64,000 nucleotides of DNA from Gallaecimonas sp. GXIMD4217 (GTDB lineage Bacteria; Pseudomonadota; Gammaproteobacteria; Enterobacterales; Gallaecimonadaceae), in contig NZ_CP149925.1 in NCBI RefSeq assembly GCF_038087665.1, positions 2,356,870-2,420,869 of the forward strand, in the 5' to 3' direction. Of this stretch, positions 1 through 7,941 are shown piece after piece (the first letter of the stretch is position 1; every line of letters starts with the position of its first letter). The translations under genes and the position numbers were made by a program. Under the pieces are notes generated by a model. It saw only the letters and a program-made list of their open reading frames with translations, was not told the origin of the DNA and made no database searches.

Positions 1-581
1 TAGATGGGGGTCAGATCGTCGGGGCACTGGAAAACGGTTGCGCTGCAGGCCGCTTCACCGGCACAACCCAGGCCGTCGAAGCTGTCCTTGGGGAAGGCCT
101 GCCACTGGCTGAAGTCGAAGCTCGCCGCGCCCCGGCTGACGCCGTCCAGGCGGCGCAGGGTCATGTCCTTGGTGGACTTGCCGGCCGCGGTCCAGGCGCT
201 GCCGGGATCCTGGCCGATGACGCCGATGACGTCGACCAGCTCACCGGCCTTATAGAGGCCAATGGCATCGTCGCCATTGTGGCTGATGTTGCTGTTGGTC
301 AGCATGCCGCCGGCCAGGAAGCTGGCGGCGGGGTTGGCGATAACGATTGCCTCACCGGCGGCCAGCTGGCCGGACAGGGTGATGGCGGCGCCATGGCTGC
401 TGCCGTTGGAGAAGCGCTTGAGCTGGTAGCTGGACAGCTCGACGGCGCCGTCGCCCAGGTTGGCGATTTCCACCGCCTTGTTGTTGCTGCTGCCTTCCAC
501 GTATTCGGTGAACAGCACATCGGCCAGGGCCGGCTGACAGCACAGGGCCACGGCCATGGCCAGTTGCGTTTTTCTTAGCAT
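1..581 (-). CDS. Secreted LTD-domain protein, probable ExeM-like extracellular nuclease (5' part only)
   Basis: Only the N-terminal 193 codons are in the window; the frame stays open to position 1. The protein starts MLRKTQLAMAVALCC and has a signal peptide ending near PALA. Next comes a lamin-tail-domain segment (VLFTEYVEGSSNNKAVEIAN, then GDDAIGLYK and DVIGVIGQDPGSAW). In Shewanella and Vibrio this N-terminus heads large secreted endonuclease/exonuclease/phosphatase nucleases of the ExeM/Xds type. The catalytic part would lie outside the window, so nuclease function is inferred from domain architecture only. The ATG at 579-581 directly precedes the signal peptide. The gene is divergent from the small gene starting at 626, with about 45 bases between them for both promoters. 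Confidence 0.75.
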   Translation of the reverse strand, partial: MLRKTQLAMAVALCCQPALADVLFTEYVEGSSNNKAVEIANLGDGAVELSSYQLKRFSNGSSHGAAITLSGQLAAGEAIVIANPAASFLAGGMLTNSNISHNGDDAIGLYKAGELVDVIGVIGQDPGSAWTAAGKSTKDMTLRRLDGVSRGAASFDFSQWQAFPKDSFDGLGCAGEAACSATVFQCPDDLTPI

Positions 582-625
582 TGTTCAAACATCCTGTATG
601 CCCCTGATTTCGAGGCTTTTTGTTA

Positions 626-919
626 ATGGTTATCTATGAAGTTTCCCTAAAGGTGGAAGCCGCCGTTGCCGACGACTTCCGCACCTGGCTGGCGGAGCAC
701 GTCCAGGACATGCTCAGGCAGCCCGGTTTTACCGGCGCCCAAGGCTTCGAGCGCCAGGACGGCGACGGCCTGGAGCTGGTGGTGCATTACCAGGTCAAGG
801 ACAGGGCCGCCCTGGAACACTACTTCCAGCATGGCGCCGCCCAGATGCGGGGCGACGGCCTCAGGCGCTTCGGCGATCGCTTCCAGGCCAGCAGGCGCAT
901 CCTTGTCCCCCTGGAATGA
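626..919 (+). CDS. DUF4286 family protein
   Basis: A 97-residue soluble protein starting MVIYEVSLKV. The pattern of an N-terminal beta strand, a middle W-x-x-E-H-V-Q-D-M-L helix and a C-terminal RRFGDRFQASRRIL segment matches the DUF4286 family (ferredoxin-like fold, function unknown). I chose ATG 626 rather than the in-frame TTG at 620 because GAGG at 612-615 is correctly spaced for it and the family begins with M-x-I-Y-E-V. It stands alone, divergent from the nuclease-like gene and about 170 bases before the next gene. No function can be given. Confidence 0.7.
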   Translation: MVIYEVSLKVEAAVADDFRTWLAEHVQDMLRQPGFTGAQGFERQDGDGLELVVHYQVKDRAALEHYFQHGAAQMRGDGLRRFGDRFQASRRILVPLE

Positions 920-1091
920 TCCGTGCCTTTTTAACGACTTAGTGTGACAACAGGAAGACGCAGCACTGACAACCGCACAAAAAACACCCAGCCGGTACCA
1001 GGGACTGGTCGGACCGTGATCCCGATCACATTGGCGATGGCGGTGACGACTGTGTTAGGCTCGGGGCTCAACCCTTATGAAAGAGGTCCAC

Positions 1092-1574
1092 ATGACCATC
1101 AGCAAAGACAAGGTAGTGAGCATCCACTACACCCTGAAAGATGACGCCGGCCAGGTGCTCGACAGCTCCGACGGCCGCGATCCGCTCGTCTACCTGCACG
1201 GCCACGCCAACCTGATCCCGGGCCTGGAAAAGGAGCTGGAAGGTCAGGCAACGGGTGCCAAGCTGGAGGTCACGGTGGCGCCGGAAGAAGGCTACGGTCC
1301 CTACCATCAGGAAATGGTCCAGTCCGTACCGCGCAGCGCCTTCCAGGGTGTTGACGAGATCCAGCCCGGCATGCGCTTCACCGCCCAGACCGACGCCGGC
1401 CCCCGCTCCGTGGTGGTCACCGAGGTTTCCGAGGAAACCGTCACCGTCGACGGTAACCACCCCCTGGCCGGCCAGCACCTGCACTTCGCCGTGGAAATCG
1501 TCGAGATCCGCGACGCCGAGGAAGAAGAGATCGCCCATGGTCACGTCCACGGTCCTGGTGGTCATCACCACTAA
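1092..1574 (+). CDS. slyD: SlyD-type FKBP peptidyl-prolyl cis-trans isomerase
   Basis: A 160-residue cytoplasmic prolyl isomerase and chaperone. The FKBP domain is split by an IF (insert-in-flap) domain, as in SlyD: YLHGHANLIPGLEKELEG, then an insert carrying VPRSAFQGVDEIQPGM, then the return strand VDGNHPLAGQHLHFAVEI. The C-terminus is short and His-rich (HGHVHGPGGHHH), as in SlyD proteins that bind nickel and other metals, though shorter than the E. coli tail. An upstream ATG at 1077 is in frame, but AGAGG at 1082-1086 lies just before ATG 1092, and the protein then aligns with family N-termini. It is monocistronic and followed at once by a strong terminator. A second slyD-like paralogue elsewhere in the genome cannot be excluded. 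Confidence 0.88.
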   Translation: MTISKDKVVSIHYTLKDDAGQVLDSSDGRDPLVYLHGHANLIPGLEKELEGQATGAKLEVTVAPEEGYGPYHQEMVQSVPRSAFQGVDEIQPGMRFTAQTDAGPRSVVVTEVSEETVTVDGNHPLAGQHLHFAVEIVEIRDAEEEEIAHGHVHGPGGHHH

Positions 1575-1582
1575 GTTCGTCG

Positions 1583-1608
1583 AAAAGGCCCTCTCGAGGG
1601 CCTTTTTT
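1583..1608 (+). terminator. Rho-independent terminator after slyD
   Basis: AAAAGGCCCT and AGGGCCTTTT arms around a CTCG loop, followed by a T run, eight bases after the slyD stop codon. Confidence 0.9.
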
Positions 1609-1725
1609 GATGCAGATCAGCAAATACCCCTGAGCTGAATAGGGTTTTTGATTCAGATCAGGCCCGCCATCACGACCAGCCCCTAACCTGACCACAGAGA
1701 CAAAACCGGCATCCCGGAGGAAAAA

Positions 1726-1866
1726 ATGGACCTGTGGCTGGATCTCCTGTTTGGTAACCCCGTCGGCCTGATGAGCATCATCGGCATCCTGATCACCCTG
1801 ATCATCATCTGCTATTGCGCCGGCTTCCTGGTCTACAAGGCCACCCACAGCGAAGAAGGCAAGTAG
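1726..1866 (+). CDS. Small single-pass membrane protein, DUF3149 type
   Basis: A 46-residue protein starting MDLWLDLLFGNPVGLMS, with one hydrophobic segment (IIGILITLIIICYCAGFLVY, residues 18-37) and a short charged tail ending HSEEGK. The N-terminal W-x-D-L-L-F-G-x-x-x-G-L-x-S pattern followed by one membrane helix is characteristic of the DUF3149 family of tiny inner-membrane proteins of unknown function. CCGGAGG at 1714-1720 is a strong ribosome binding site for the ATG. No partner is evident: slyD is terminated upstream, and the TraB/GumN gene begins 36 bases downstream on the same strand, so the two could be co-transcribed. Confidence 0.75.
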   Translation: MDLWLDLLFGNPVGLMSIIGILITLIIICYCAGFLVYKATHSEEGK

Positions 1867-1902
1867 CTCGATTCTTGTACCGCATTGGGCTAATATCAGC
1901 CC

Positions 1903-2760
1903 ATGCAAAAGTACATTATCTCACTGATTCTTCTCATAGTTCTGGCGCCGCTGCCGTCCAATGCGGCGCCGGCCCTGTGGCAGGTCGGCTCCCCCCAGGG
2001 GCAGTTCCTGCTGTTGGGTTCCATCCACGTCGGCAAGCAGAGCACGGCCGCCGAGCTCGAGGCGATACTGGCCAGGCACCAGGTAGACAAGGTGGTGATG
2101 GAGGTCAGCCCCGCCACCATGGACATGGCCAGCATGCAGCAGGCCATGGCCCGCTACGGCCTGCTGCCGCCGGGCCAGTCCCTGGACGGCCAGCTCAGCC
2201 CCACCACCTGGACCCTGTTCAAGAACCATAGCCAGGCCGTTGGCCTGCCCTGGCAGGCCATGCAGCAGCAACGGCCCTGGCTGGCGGCCCTCGGCCTGAT
2301 GCAGCAGGCCCTGCAGCAGCAGGGCTTCCGCCCCGAGCTGGGCACCGAAATGCAGTTGCTGACGCTGCTGGGCGACAGGGACATTGCCGGCCTGGAAAGC
2401 CTGGAGCGCCAGTATCGGGCCCTGGCCAGCATCGACCGCTATGCCGACACCATGCTCGAGGAGACCCTAAAGGAGATCGGCCAGCTGGATCAGCAGCTTT
2501 CGCCCCTGCTCCAGGCCTGGCACCAGGGCGACATCCAGGCCCTGAAGGGACTCTGCCCCCTGGCCAAGGGCGCGGAGCCGGCGGTCAGGCACCTCCATGA
2601 GGAAACCCTGGCCAAGCGCAACCGCGAGTGGCTGCCCAGGCTCAAGGCCCTGGATGGCAAAAATACCCTGGTGGTGGTGGGCATGGCCCATATCATCTGT
2701 GAAGACGGCCTGCTGGAGATGTTGCGCGGCCAGCAACTGGAGGTCGAAAGGCTGCAATGA
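1903..2760 (+). CDS. TraB/GumN family protein
   Basis: A 285-residue exported protein. An N-terminal signal peptide (hydrophobic IISLILLIVLAPLPSNA, cleavage near residue 22) precedes a TraB/GumN domain. It has the two diagnostic motifs: LLGSIHVG near residues 37-44 and VVVGMAHIICEDGLLEML near the C-terminus, both carrying a conserved His. The middle is helical and Gln-rich. The family is related to TIKI-type metalloproteases, and the conserved His/Glu residues fit metal binding, but bacterial function is not settled. Its stop codon overlaps the start of the next gene by four bases (ATGA), so the two are very probably translated together. Confidence 0.85.
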   Translation: MQKYIISLILLIVLAPLPSNAAPALWQVGSPQGQFLLLGSIHVGKQSTAAELEAILARHQVDKVVMEVSPATMDMASMQQAMARYGLLPPGQSLDGQLSPTTWTLFKNHSQAVGLPWQAMQQQRPWLAALGLMQQALQQQGFRPELGTEMQLLTLLGDRDIAGLESLERQYRALASIDRYADTMLEETLKEIGQLDQQLSPLLQAWHQGDIQALKGLCPLAKGAEPAVRHLHEETLAKRNREWLPRLKALDGKNTLVVVGMAHIICEDGLLEMLRGQQLEVERLQ

Positions 2761-3569
2761 GCGAGCTGCTGCGCCTGGTCAATGAATACCGCCTGCTCTG
2801 GTCGGCACCGGCCCAGGCCTGGCAACAGGATTATCCCGGCCTTTACCAGCTGAGCCAGGCCCTGGCCCAGGCGCCGCCGCTCAATGCCCACGGCGAGTTG
2901 GACGCCGCCCCCTTCCAAGACGAACTGCCCTGGCTGCCCCGGCTGCAGCGCCTGGCCGCCCTGCCCAGCCCCAGGGCCCAGTCACTGGAACAGAGCCTGC
3001 CGCTGTTGCTGGACCAGGGTGCCCGCCCCCTGGTGGAATGGGGCGACAGCGGCGCCGGCCGCTGGTTGGGCCAAGAGCGGCCGTTGATCACCGTCTCGCC
3101 CACCTCGCCTGCTCAGCTTGCCGAGCACCAGCTCTGGCACGAAGCGGATCTGGCCGGGCCCGAGGCCCTGCAACCCCTGACCGGCAACAGGGAGCTGCTG
3201 GCCCTGGATCTGGGCCTGGGCCAGGCCCAGCACCTGCTCTTCGAAGGCTGCCGGCGCCAGCTGCCGGCCATGGTGCTGGTGCCGACCCGCTTCCACCTCA
3301 TCGACACCAGCTTCTACGAGCCCCTGGCGGGCGAGCTGCCGGCCCTGGGTGCGGCCAGCCTCAAGCTGCTGTCGCTGCCGCCCGGCCAGGCCGGGCTCAA
3401 CTGGCACAAGCTGCTGGTGCCCTGGCTGTTCCGCCCGGCCCTGCGCAAGCTGATCCTGGACGATCTGCTCAGCTATGCCCGCCGCCGCGGTTACCAGGCC
3501 CAGCTCCAGGCCCTGCCGCCCCTGGCCGGCAGGAGCGCCTACGCCCTGCTGCTGAAGCTGGCCGCCTAG
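2757..3569 (+). CDS. Conserved-type protein of unknown function, translationally coupled to TraB/GumN gene
   Basis: A 270-residue soluble protein, rich in Leu, Ala and Gln, with no signal peptide or membrane segment. I do not recognise the family with confidence. Residues about 92-106 (LVEWGDSGAGRWLG) resemble the Gly-rich first loop of a Rossmann-fold methyltransferase. A later acidic strand (LLALDLGLGQAQHLLFEG) and the FHLIDTSFYEPL segment would also suit a degenerate SAM-dependent methyltransferase, but this is only inference. The ATG lies within the stop codon of the TraB/GumN gene, so its translation probably depends on that gene. It converges on the lysophospholipase gene and overlaps its 3' end by four bases. 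Confidence 0.6.
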   Translation: MSELLRLVNEYRLLWSAPAQAWQQDYPGLYQLSQALAQAPPLNAHGELDAAPFQDELPWLPRLQRLAALPSPRAQSLEQSLPLLLDQGARPLVEWGDSGAGRWLGQERPLITVSPTSPAQLAEHQLWHEADLAGPEALQPLTGNRELLALDLGLGQAQHLLFEGCRRQLPAMVLVPTRFHLIDTSFYEPLAGELPALGAASLKLLSLPPGQAGLNWHKLLVPWLFRPALRKLILDDLLSYARRRGYQAQLQALPPLAGRSAYALLLKLAA

Positions 3570-4525
3570 GCCTCGTTCAGGAAGGACCAGGCCAGCGACA
3601 GCGCCTGATCGCGATAGGCGTCCGCCTCCACCAGCAGCTCATGCCAGGCCCCTTCGATGATCCGGCCCTGCCCGTCTTGCAGTCCCGCCAGGAAGGCATC
3701 CTGACCATCCCTGGCCACTATCCTGTCCTCGCCGGCGATCAACACCAGCACCGGGATCCCTATCTTTGGCGCCAGGGCAATGGCCTCGGCCATGGCGCCA
3801 AAGGCGGCGTCCAGCCAGTGGGCCGTGGGAGCGCCCAGCTGGGCCTCGGTATATTCCTCGTACCAGTCCTGGTAATGCTCGAAGCGCACCCTGGAATGGG
3901 TCAGGCGGTTGTCCTCGAAGGGCAACCGCGCATAGGCCTTGCCGGTGATCACATAGCCAGGCCGGCCCAGGCGCTGGTGGTGGCGGCTCTGCAGCCGGGT
4001 CATGGCCTTGGCCAGCCAGCGGGGAAAGGGATGGGTGTGGATGGCGAACATGGGCGCCGACATCACGCAGCGCTCGAAGGGGTGGCTGTGCCTGGCCAGG
4101 TAGAGGGCGGCGATACAGCCGCCCATGGAGTGAGCCAGCAGCCAGTGGCGGCGATAGCCCAGGGGCTTCACCACCTGCTCCATGAACAGCCGGAAGTCGG
4201 TGACATAGTGGTCGAAGCTGCGCACATGGCCATGGTTGCCGTCGTGGGACTCCCGTCCCGACAGGCCCTGGCCGCGGTGATCCAGCACCGCCACCGCCAG
4301 GCCCCTGCGGCCCAGCTCGAAGATCAGCTCCTGGTACTTGATCACGCTCTCGGTACGGCCGGCACTGATCACCACCAGGGTCTCGGCGCCGGCCGGCTCG
4401 AACAGGCGGTAATGAAGGCCAAGGCCGTCGTCGGCCACCAGGGTGCCTTCCCGGCCCTGGCGCCAAAAGGGGTCTATCTCTTTGCGGTAGGCCGAGGCCA
4501 GCTCGGCTTCTTTCATCCAGTTCAT
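3566..4525 (-). CDS. pldB: Lysophospholipase, PldB-type alpha/beta hydrolase
   Basis: A 319-residue alpha/beta hydrolase. The oxyanion-region strand VVISAGRTESVIKYQEL and VLDHRGQGLSGR precede the nucleophile elbow LLAHSMGGCIAALYL (Ser in the G/A-H-S-M-G context). The acid (GEDRIV) and the catalytic His (EGAWHELLVE) follow near the C-terminus. RTESVIKYQEL and the SFDHYVTDFRLF segment are typical of PldB (lysophospholipase L2), which hydrolyses 2-acyl lysophospholipids at the inner membrane. The open frame extends upstream to 4696, but that part is the translated tRNA-Pro, so the start is taken at ATG 4525 (MNWMKEAELASAY). The gene stands alone downstream of the tRNA terminator. Confidence 0.83.
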   Translation of the reverse strand: MNWMKEAELASAYRKEIDPFWRQGREGTLVADDGLGLHYRLFEPAGAETLVVISAGRTESVIKYQELIFELGRRGLAVAVLDHRGQGLSGRESHDGNHGHVRSFDHYVTDFRLFMEQVVKPLGYRRHWLLAHSMGGCIAALYLARHSHPFERCVMSAPMFAIHTHPFPRWLAKAMTRLQSRHHQRLGRPGYVITGKAYARLPFEDNRLTHSRVRFEHYQDWYEEYTEAQLGAPTAHWLDAAFGAMAEAIALAPKIGIPVLVLIAGEDRIVARDGQDAFLAGLQDGQGRIIEGAWHELLVEADAYRDQALSLAWSFLNEA

Positions 4526-4571
4526 GGCAATTCCACTGCCCGTGCTTATGCGTCCAGTATGCCAAAACGCA

Positions 4572-4600
4572 AAAAGGGCAGCCATCAGGCTGCCCTTTTC
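4572..4600 (-). terminator. Terminator of the tRNA-Pro pair
   Basis: Twelve-base arms AAAAGGGCAGCC and GGCTGCCCTTTT around a four-base loop, with a T run on the minus strand, ending five bases downstream of the second tRNA's CCA. It separates the tRNA transcript from pldB. The hairpin is symmetrical enough to work in both directions. Confidence 0.88.
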
Positions 4601-4604
4601 AATC

Positions 4605-4681
4605 TGGTCGGAGAGACAGGATTTGAACCTGCGACCCCTACGTCCCGAACGTAGTGCTCTACCAAGCTGAGCTACTCTCCG
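4605..4681 (-). tRNA. tRNA-Pro (CGG anticodon), copy 2
   Basis: 77-nucleotide cloverleaf on the minus strand. The acceptor stem CGGAGAG pairs with CTCTCCG; the D-arm AGCTCAGCTTGGTAGAGC has the usual GG; the anticodon stem CTACG/CGTAG encloses loop TTCGGGA (anticodon CGG, reading CCG); the T-arm contains GGTTCAAATCC; and CCA is encoded. It is identical to the copy at 4721-4797 and separated from it by 39 bases. Confidence 0.95.
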
Positions 4682-4720
4682 AATGTGTTCCGGCACGGCA
4701 TGGCCATGCCAGCTGAAGTC

Positions 4721-4797
4721 TGGTCGGAGAGACAGGATTTGAACCTGCGACCCCTACGTCCCGAACGTAGTGCTCTACCAAGCTGAGCTACTCTCCG
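4721..4797 (-). tRNA. tRNA-Pro (CGG anticodon), copy 1
   Basis: Promoter-proximal of two identical 77-nucleotide tRNA-Pro(CGG) genes, with the same cloverleaf, anticodon loop TTCGGGA and encoded CCA. CCG is a favoured proline codon in G+C-rich genomes, so a duplicated gene makes sense as a dosage adjustment; that reasoning is inference. Confidence 0.95.
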
Positions 4798-4812
4798 ACG
4801 TCAGCGCCGTGC

Positions 4813-4840
4813 ATTATAGCCTTTCGGCGTTCCCGTTCAA
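4813..4840 (-). promoter_or_regulatory. Sigma70-type promoter of the tRNA-Pro operon
   Basis: On the minus strand, TTGAAC (4840-4835), a 16-base spacer, then a perfect TATAAT (4818-4813), ending 15 bases before the 5' end of the first tRNA. It is close to consensus, as expected for a stable-RNA promoter. Confidence 0.8.
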
Positions 4841-4902
4841 GCACTGATTGACCAAAACGAAGCCTTTTGCGCAACTTTCGACCTAAGCCTTGAAAATTCC
4901 AA

Positions 4903-4929
4903 TAAAAGGCCCCGCACAAGGCGGGGCAA
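4903..4929 (-). terminator. Terminator after the secreted subtilase gene
   Basis: On the minus strand, GCCCCGC, loop CTTGT, GCGGGGC, then CTTTTATT, about 45 bases after the subtilase stop codon. Confidence 0.85.
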
Positions 4930-4973
4930 AGTCATGACGTCAGTTTTTTGAACGTGATGTCCGGCAACGGTGG

Positions 4974-6638
4974 TTAGAGCTTCGCTTTGCCCTTGCCACC
5001 CTTGCCAGGCTTACCACCACCGGTGCTGCCACCGGTGCTACCAGTGCAGCCTTGCGCACTGAGATAGTCGTGGGCGGCGACGGCGTTGACCAGGCCGTAG
5101 CCGGTGCGGTCGTCACGGCCAGCCACATCCAGATCCACGGCGGTGCTGCTCAGGGCAGAGCGGATCTCGGCGGCGCTACAAGTGGGGTGTTGGCTCCAGA
5201 CCAGGGCCGCAACGCCGGTGACGTGCGGGGTGGCCATGGAGGTACCGTTGTAGTAGGCGTGCTCGCCGCCCGTGGTGACGGACAGGGAAGCGTTCTCACC
5301 CAGGTGACCCAGCAGCTCCAGGCCATCGGCGCGGCTGATGGAGACGGAGGGGATGCTCAGCTCGTTGTCCCAGTCCACCAGGAAGGGGTTCTGCAGACCC
5401 GGCTTGGCGGCACGGGAGTAAACCACGGAAGCCACGGCGCCGGCGGTTTGACAGGCCTTGACGGCGTCGATTTCCGGGTAGCTGGAGCCACCCTGGTCGG
5501 CCAGGCGCTCGGTGACACAGATCTTGCCGGTCATGTCGCCACAGTTGTAGCTGCCAGCGGAGGTATCACACTGGGCCAGGGCACCTGAGGCCTGGCCGGG
5601 CATGGGTACGGGCATGTAGCCGCTGCCCTGGTCTTCGAAGCGGTTGTGGGGGACCACGCCGCGGTCGAACCAGGATTGGCCGCCAACGACCAGATCACCC
5701 AGGTGACCGGCACCCATGGGCACGGAAGACAGTATGGCTTCGCCCGGACCGGACACTTCCACCTGGCTGGTGTACTGGCTGAAGTTGGCCCATTCGTGGT
5801 TGTTGTCGACGGCGGCCACTGAAACCACGGCGTCGTAGGAGGCCGGGTAGGAGTGGCTGCTGTTGCCGTCGTTACCGGCGGCGGCGATGGCCAGCACGCC
5901 CTGGCTGTAGTAGCTGTCGAAGGCGTTACGCTCGGTGCGGCTGGAGCGGCCGCCACCCAGGCTCATGTTGATGACCTTGGCGCCGTTGGCGACACAGGTG
6001 TCGACGGCGTTGACCAGGCTGGAGGTGTAGCCCCAACCGTCGGCGTTGAACACCTTGATGATATGCAGGTTGACCTGGCCGTTGGGCAGTACGCCCACCA
6101 CGCCTTCACCGTTGGCCACGGCGGCGATGGTGCCGGCCACGTGGGTACCGTGGTGGTTCTGATCTTCGTACCAGTTGCCGGTACCGCTGTTGTTGGTGCC
6201 AGCCACCTGGTTGGCGGCCAGATCGGTGTGGTCGGCCTGGTAGCCGGAGTCGATGATGCAAACGGTGGTGTTGCCGGCCTGGGCATCGGTCAGCTCAGGG
6301 GTGTTGGCGGCAACAGAGGTCAGGCCCCAGGGGCTGGTTTCGGCCATCAGGTGACGCTTGGCGTCTTCCTCGATGTATTCGATGTTGGGGTTGTTCTGGA
6401 AACCCTTCAGGGCCTGGGCCGGCAGGGTCACGGCCATGGCGTCGTGCTTTTTCAGATCCAGGGCCACGCTGCCACCGGCGCGCTTCACCAGGCCCTTGGC
6501 CTCGGTGGATTTGCCGGGCTTGAACTTGACGATGTAACGATCCTGGCTGGGGGCTGCATTGACGGCCATGGAAACGGCCAGGGCCAGTGCAGAAGAAGTG
6601 AACAGGGCTGCTTTGGCCCCTTTTGACCAACGGCTCAT
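4974..6638 (-). CDS. Secreted S8 (subtilisin-family) serine protease with PA-type insertion
   Basis: A 554-residue exported protease. The signal peptide (residues 1-29) precedes an inhibitor-I9 propeptide (DRYIVKFKPG from residue 33; EYIEED near 87-92). The catalytic triad is Asp130 (VCIIDSG), His163 (HHGTHVAGTIAA) and Ser467 (NGTSMATPHVTG), with oxyanion Asn255 (AAAGNDG). A PA-domain-like insertion of about 150 residues sits between the Asn and the Ser, as in many marine and Vibrio-type subtilases. The tail is an unusual Gly/Lys/Ser stretch (GGGKPGKGGKGKAKL) rather than a P-domain or sorting signal. ATG 6638 is chosen over ATG 6659 because GGGAGGA sits just before it. It probably degrades extracellular protein. 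Monocistronic, with its own terminator. Confidence 0.92.
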   Translation of the reverse strand: MSRWSKGAKAALFTSSALALAVSMAVNAAPSQDRYIVKFKPGKSTEAKGLVKRAGGSVALDLKKHDAMAVTLPAQALKGFQNNPNIEYIEEDAKRHLMAETSPWGLTSVAANTPELTDAQAGNTTVCIIDSGYQADHTDLAANQVAGTNNSGTGNWYEDQNHHGTHVAGTIAAVANGEGVVGVLPNGQVNLHIIKVFNADGWGYTSSLVNAVDTCVANGAKVINMSLGGGRSSRTERNAFDSYYSQGVLAIAAAGNDGNSSHSYPASYDAVVSVAAVDNNHEWANFSQYTSQVEVSGPGEAILSSVPMGAGHLGDLVVGGQSWFDRGVVPHNRFEDQGSGYMPVPMPGQASGALAQCDTSAGSYNCGDMTGKICVTERLADQGGSSYPEIDAVKACQTAGAVASVVYSRAAKPGLQNPFLVDWDNELSIPSVSISRADGLELLGHLGENASLSVTTGGEHAYYNGTSMATPHVTGVAALVWSQHPTCSAAEIRSALSSTAVDLDVAGRDDRTGYGLVNAVAAHDYLSAQGCTGSTGGSTGGGKPGKGGKGKAKL

Positions 6639-6840
6639 AGTGTCCTCCCGAAATGTCATTGTCGTTATGAGTCGGTGTTGTTGTTAACCCGGCTTTTACA
6701 TCCGGTAGCCGCACTCTACCCGCAGCCAACATAAAAAGGCAAGCACCCGGAAACAAAATATTCACATTTAAGCAATAAGCAATGCCTGCAGGCCGCCTTG
6801 CTTAAACGGCTTTTCATATTTATCTCATATAGTTAGATAT

Positions 6841-7908
6841 TCATTCCCGATGTGGCCGGCTGAGCCGTCGCCACAGGCGTTCCATGGGTCCCTGCTCGGA
6901 CAAGCCGACCAGTAGCGGCGACAGCCTGGCCAGCAGCACCCCATAGCCCAGGGCCAGCAGCAGCAACTGCCAGCGCGCCAGCGGATGCAGCAGCCAGGCA
7001 CCGTAGGAGAGGCTCGTCATCACCAGGCTCTGCAGCAGGTAATGGCTGAAGGACCAGCGCCCGGCCGCGGCCAGGGCTGGAAGGCGCTGGCCATGGCGGT
7101 AGCAAAAACCCAGGTAGCCAAGGGCCTGTATGGGCCCGGCCAGCTCCAAGGTGGTGATCAGCCCATGCTGGTCGCTCGGCTCGGCGCCGCCGTACCAGAG
7201 CGCCAGGGCGCCGGGCAGGGTCAGTGCCAGCCCGGCCAGCAGAAACAGTGGCCAGCTCGCGGCCAGTTGCCGCTGCCAATGGGGTCGCTCGGCCAGGGCC
7301 GAGCCGAGCAGCATCAGGGCGCCGACCCACCACAGGGTGCTGAAGGGCCAGGCCATGACGGTGAAAAACAGGTATAGGAAGCGGTGCAACAGCTGTTCGC
7401 CATAGCCCTGGTCCCGGTACAGCAGCACCAGATCCACGGCCTCTTCCTCGCCACCTGGCAGGGCCATCAGCACGGCGCCCAGGGCCAACGCCAGCGCCAG
7501 AGCCCCCAGGCCGGCCCGCAGTCGCCAGAGCACGCTTCGATCCATCAGGTTCAGCACCACCATGGCGGTGAGGCCGTAACTGAGCAGGATGTCCCCTTCC
7601 CAGATGAACAGGCCGTGGATCACCCCGAACGCCACCAGCCATTTCAGGCGCCGGAACTGGTACAGGGGCCCACGCGACTTCAGCCACGCCAGGCCCATGC
7701 CGAACAACAGGGCAAAGAGGCTGATAAAGCGGTGATCCACCAGCAGCACCTGCAGCCACCAGGCCAGGCCATTGGCCAGTGACGGCGGTCCCTGGAAGAA
7801 GGGATCGAAGCGGCCCGCCTCCTGGACGGCGAAGGACTGGATATTGATCAGCAGTATGCCGAAAATGGCCAGACCCCTGGCGCTGTCCATGCGGATGTCG
7901 CGGCTCAT
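6841..7908 (-). CDS. DUF418 (YeiB-type) integral membrane protein
   Basis: A 355-residue inner-membrane protein with about nine to ten hydrophobic segments. The start MSRDIRMDSARGLAIFGILLINIQSF carries the R-x-x-x-x-D-x-x-R-G-x-A-I-x-G-I-x-x-x-N signature of DUF418/YeiB proteins, and FALLFGMG and WEGDILLSYGL follow at the expected places. The C-terminal DUF418 domain contains GRWSFSHYLLQSLVMTSLSYG. These proteins resemble acyltransferase-type membrane proteins, but no substrate is established. GGGAG precedes ATG 7908. It is divergent from smrA with only 33 bases between the start codons, so the promoters must overlap. Confidence 0.85.
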   Translation of the reverse strand: MSRDIRMDSARGLAIFGILLINIQSFAVQEAGRFDPFFQGPPSLANGLAWWLQVLLVDHRFISLFALLFGMGLAWLKSRGPLYQFRRLKWLVAFGVIHGLFIWEGDILLSYGLTAMVVLNLMDRSVLWRLRAGLGALALALALGAVLMALPGGEEEAVDLVLLYRDQGYGEQLLHRFLYLFFTVMAWPFSTLWWVGALMLLGSALAERPHWQRQLAASWPLFLLAGLALTLPGALALWYGGAEPSDQHGLITTLELAGPIQALGYLGFCYRHGQRLPALAAAGRWSFSHYLLQSLVMTSLSYGAWLLHPLARWQLLLLALGYGVLLARLSPLLVGLSEQGPMERLWRRLSRPHRE

Positions 7909-7941
7909 AGCAGCTCCCTAAGTCGTAACTGGAGGCAAATG

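Noticed and set aside
3038-4654. 538-codon plus-strand frame over the unknown gene, pldB and a tRNA
   Set aside because: It crosses three real features and carries no recognisable domain.
4526-4696. N-terminal extension of pldB containing RRVAQLGRALRSGRRGRRF
   Set aside because: This is the translated tRNA-Pro sequence, a common annotation artefact.
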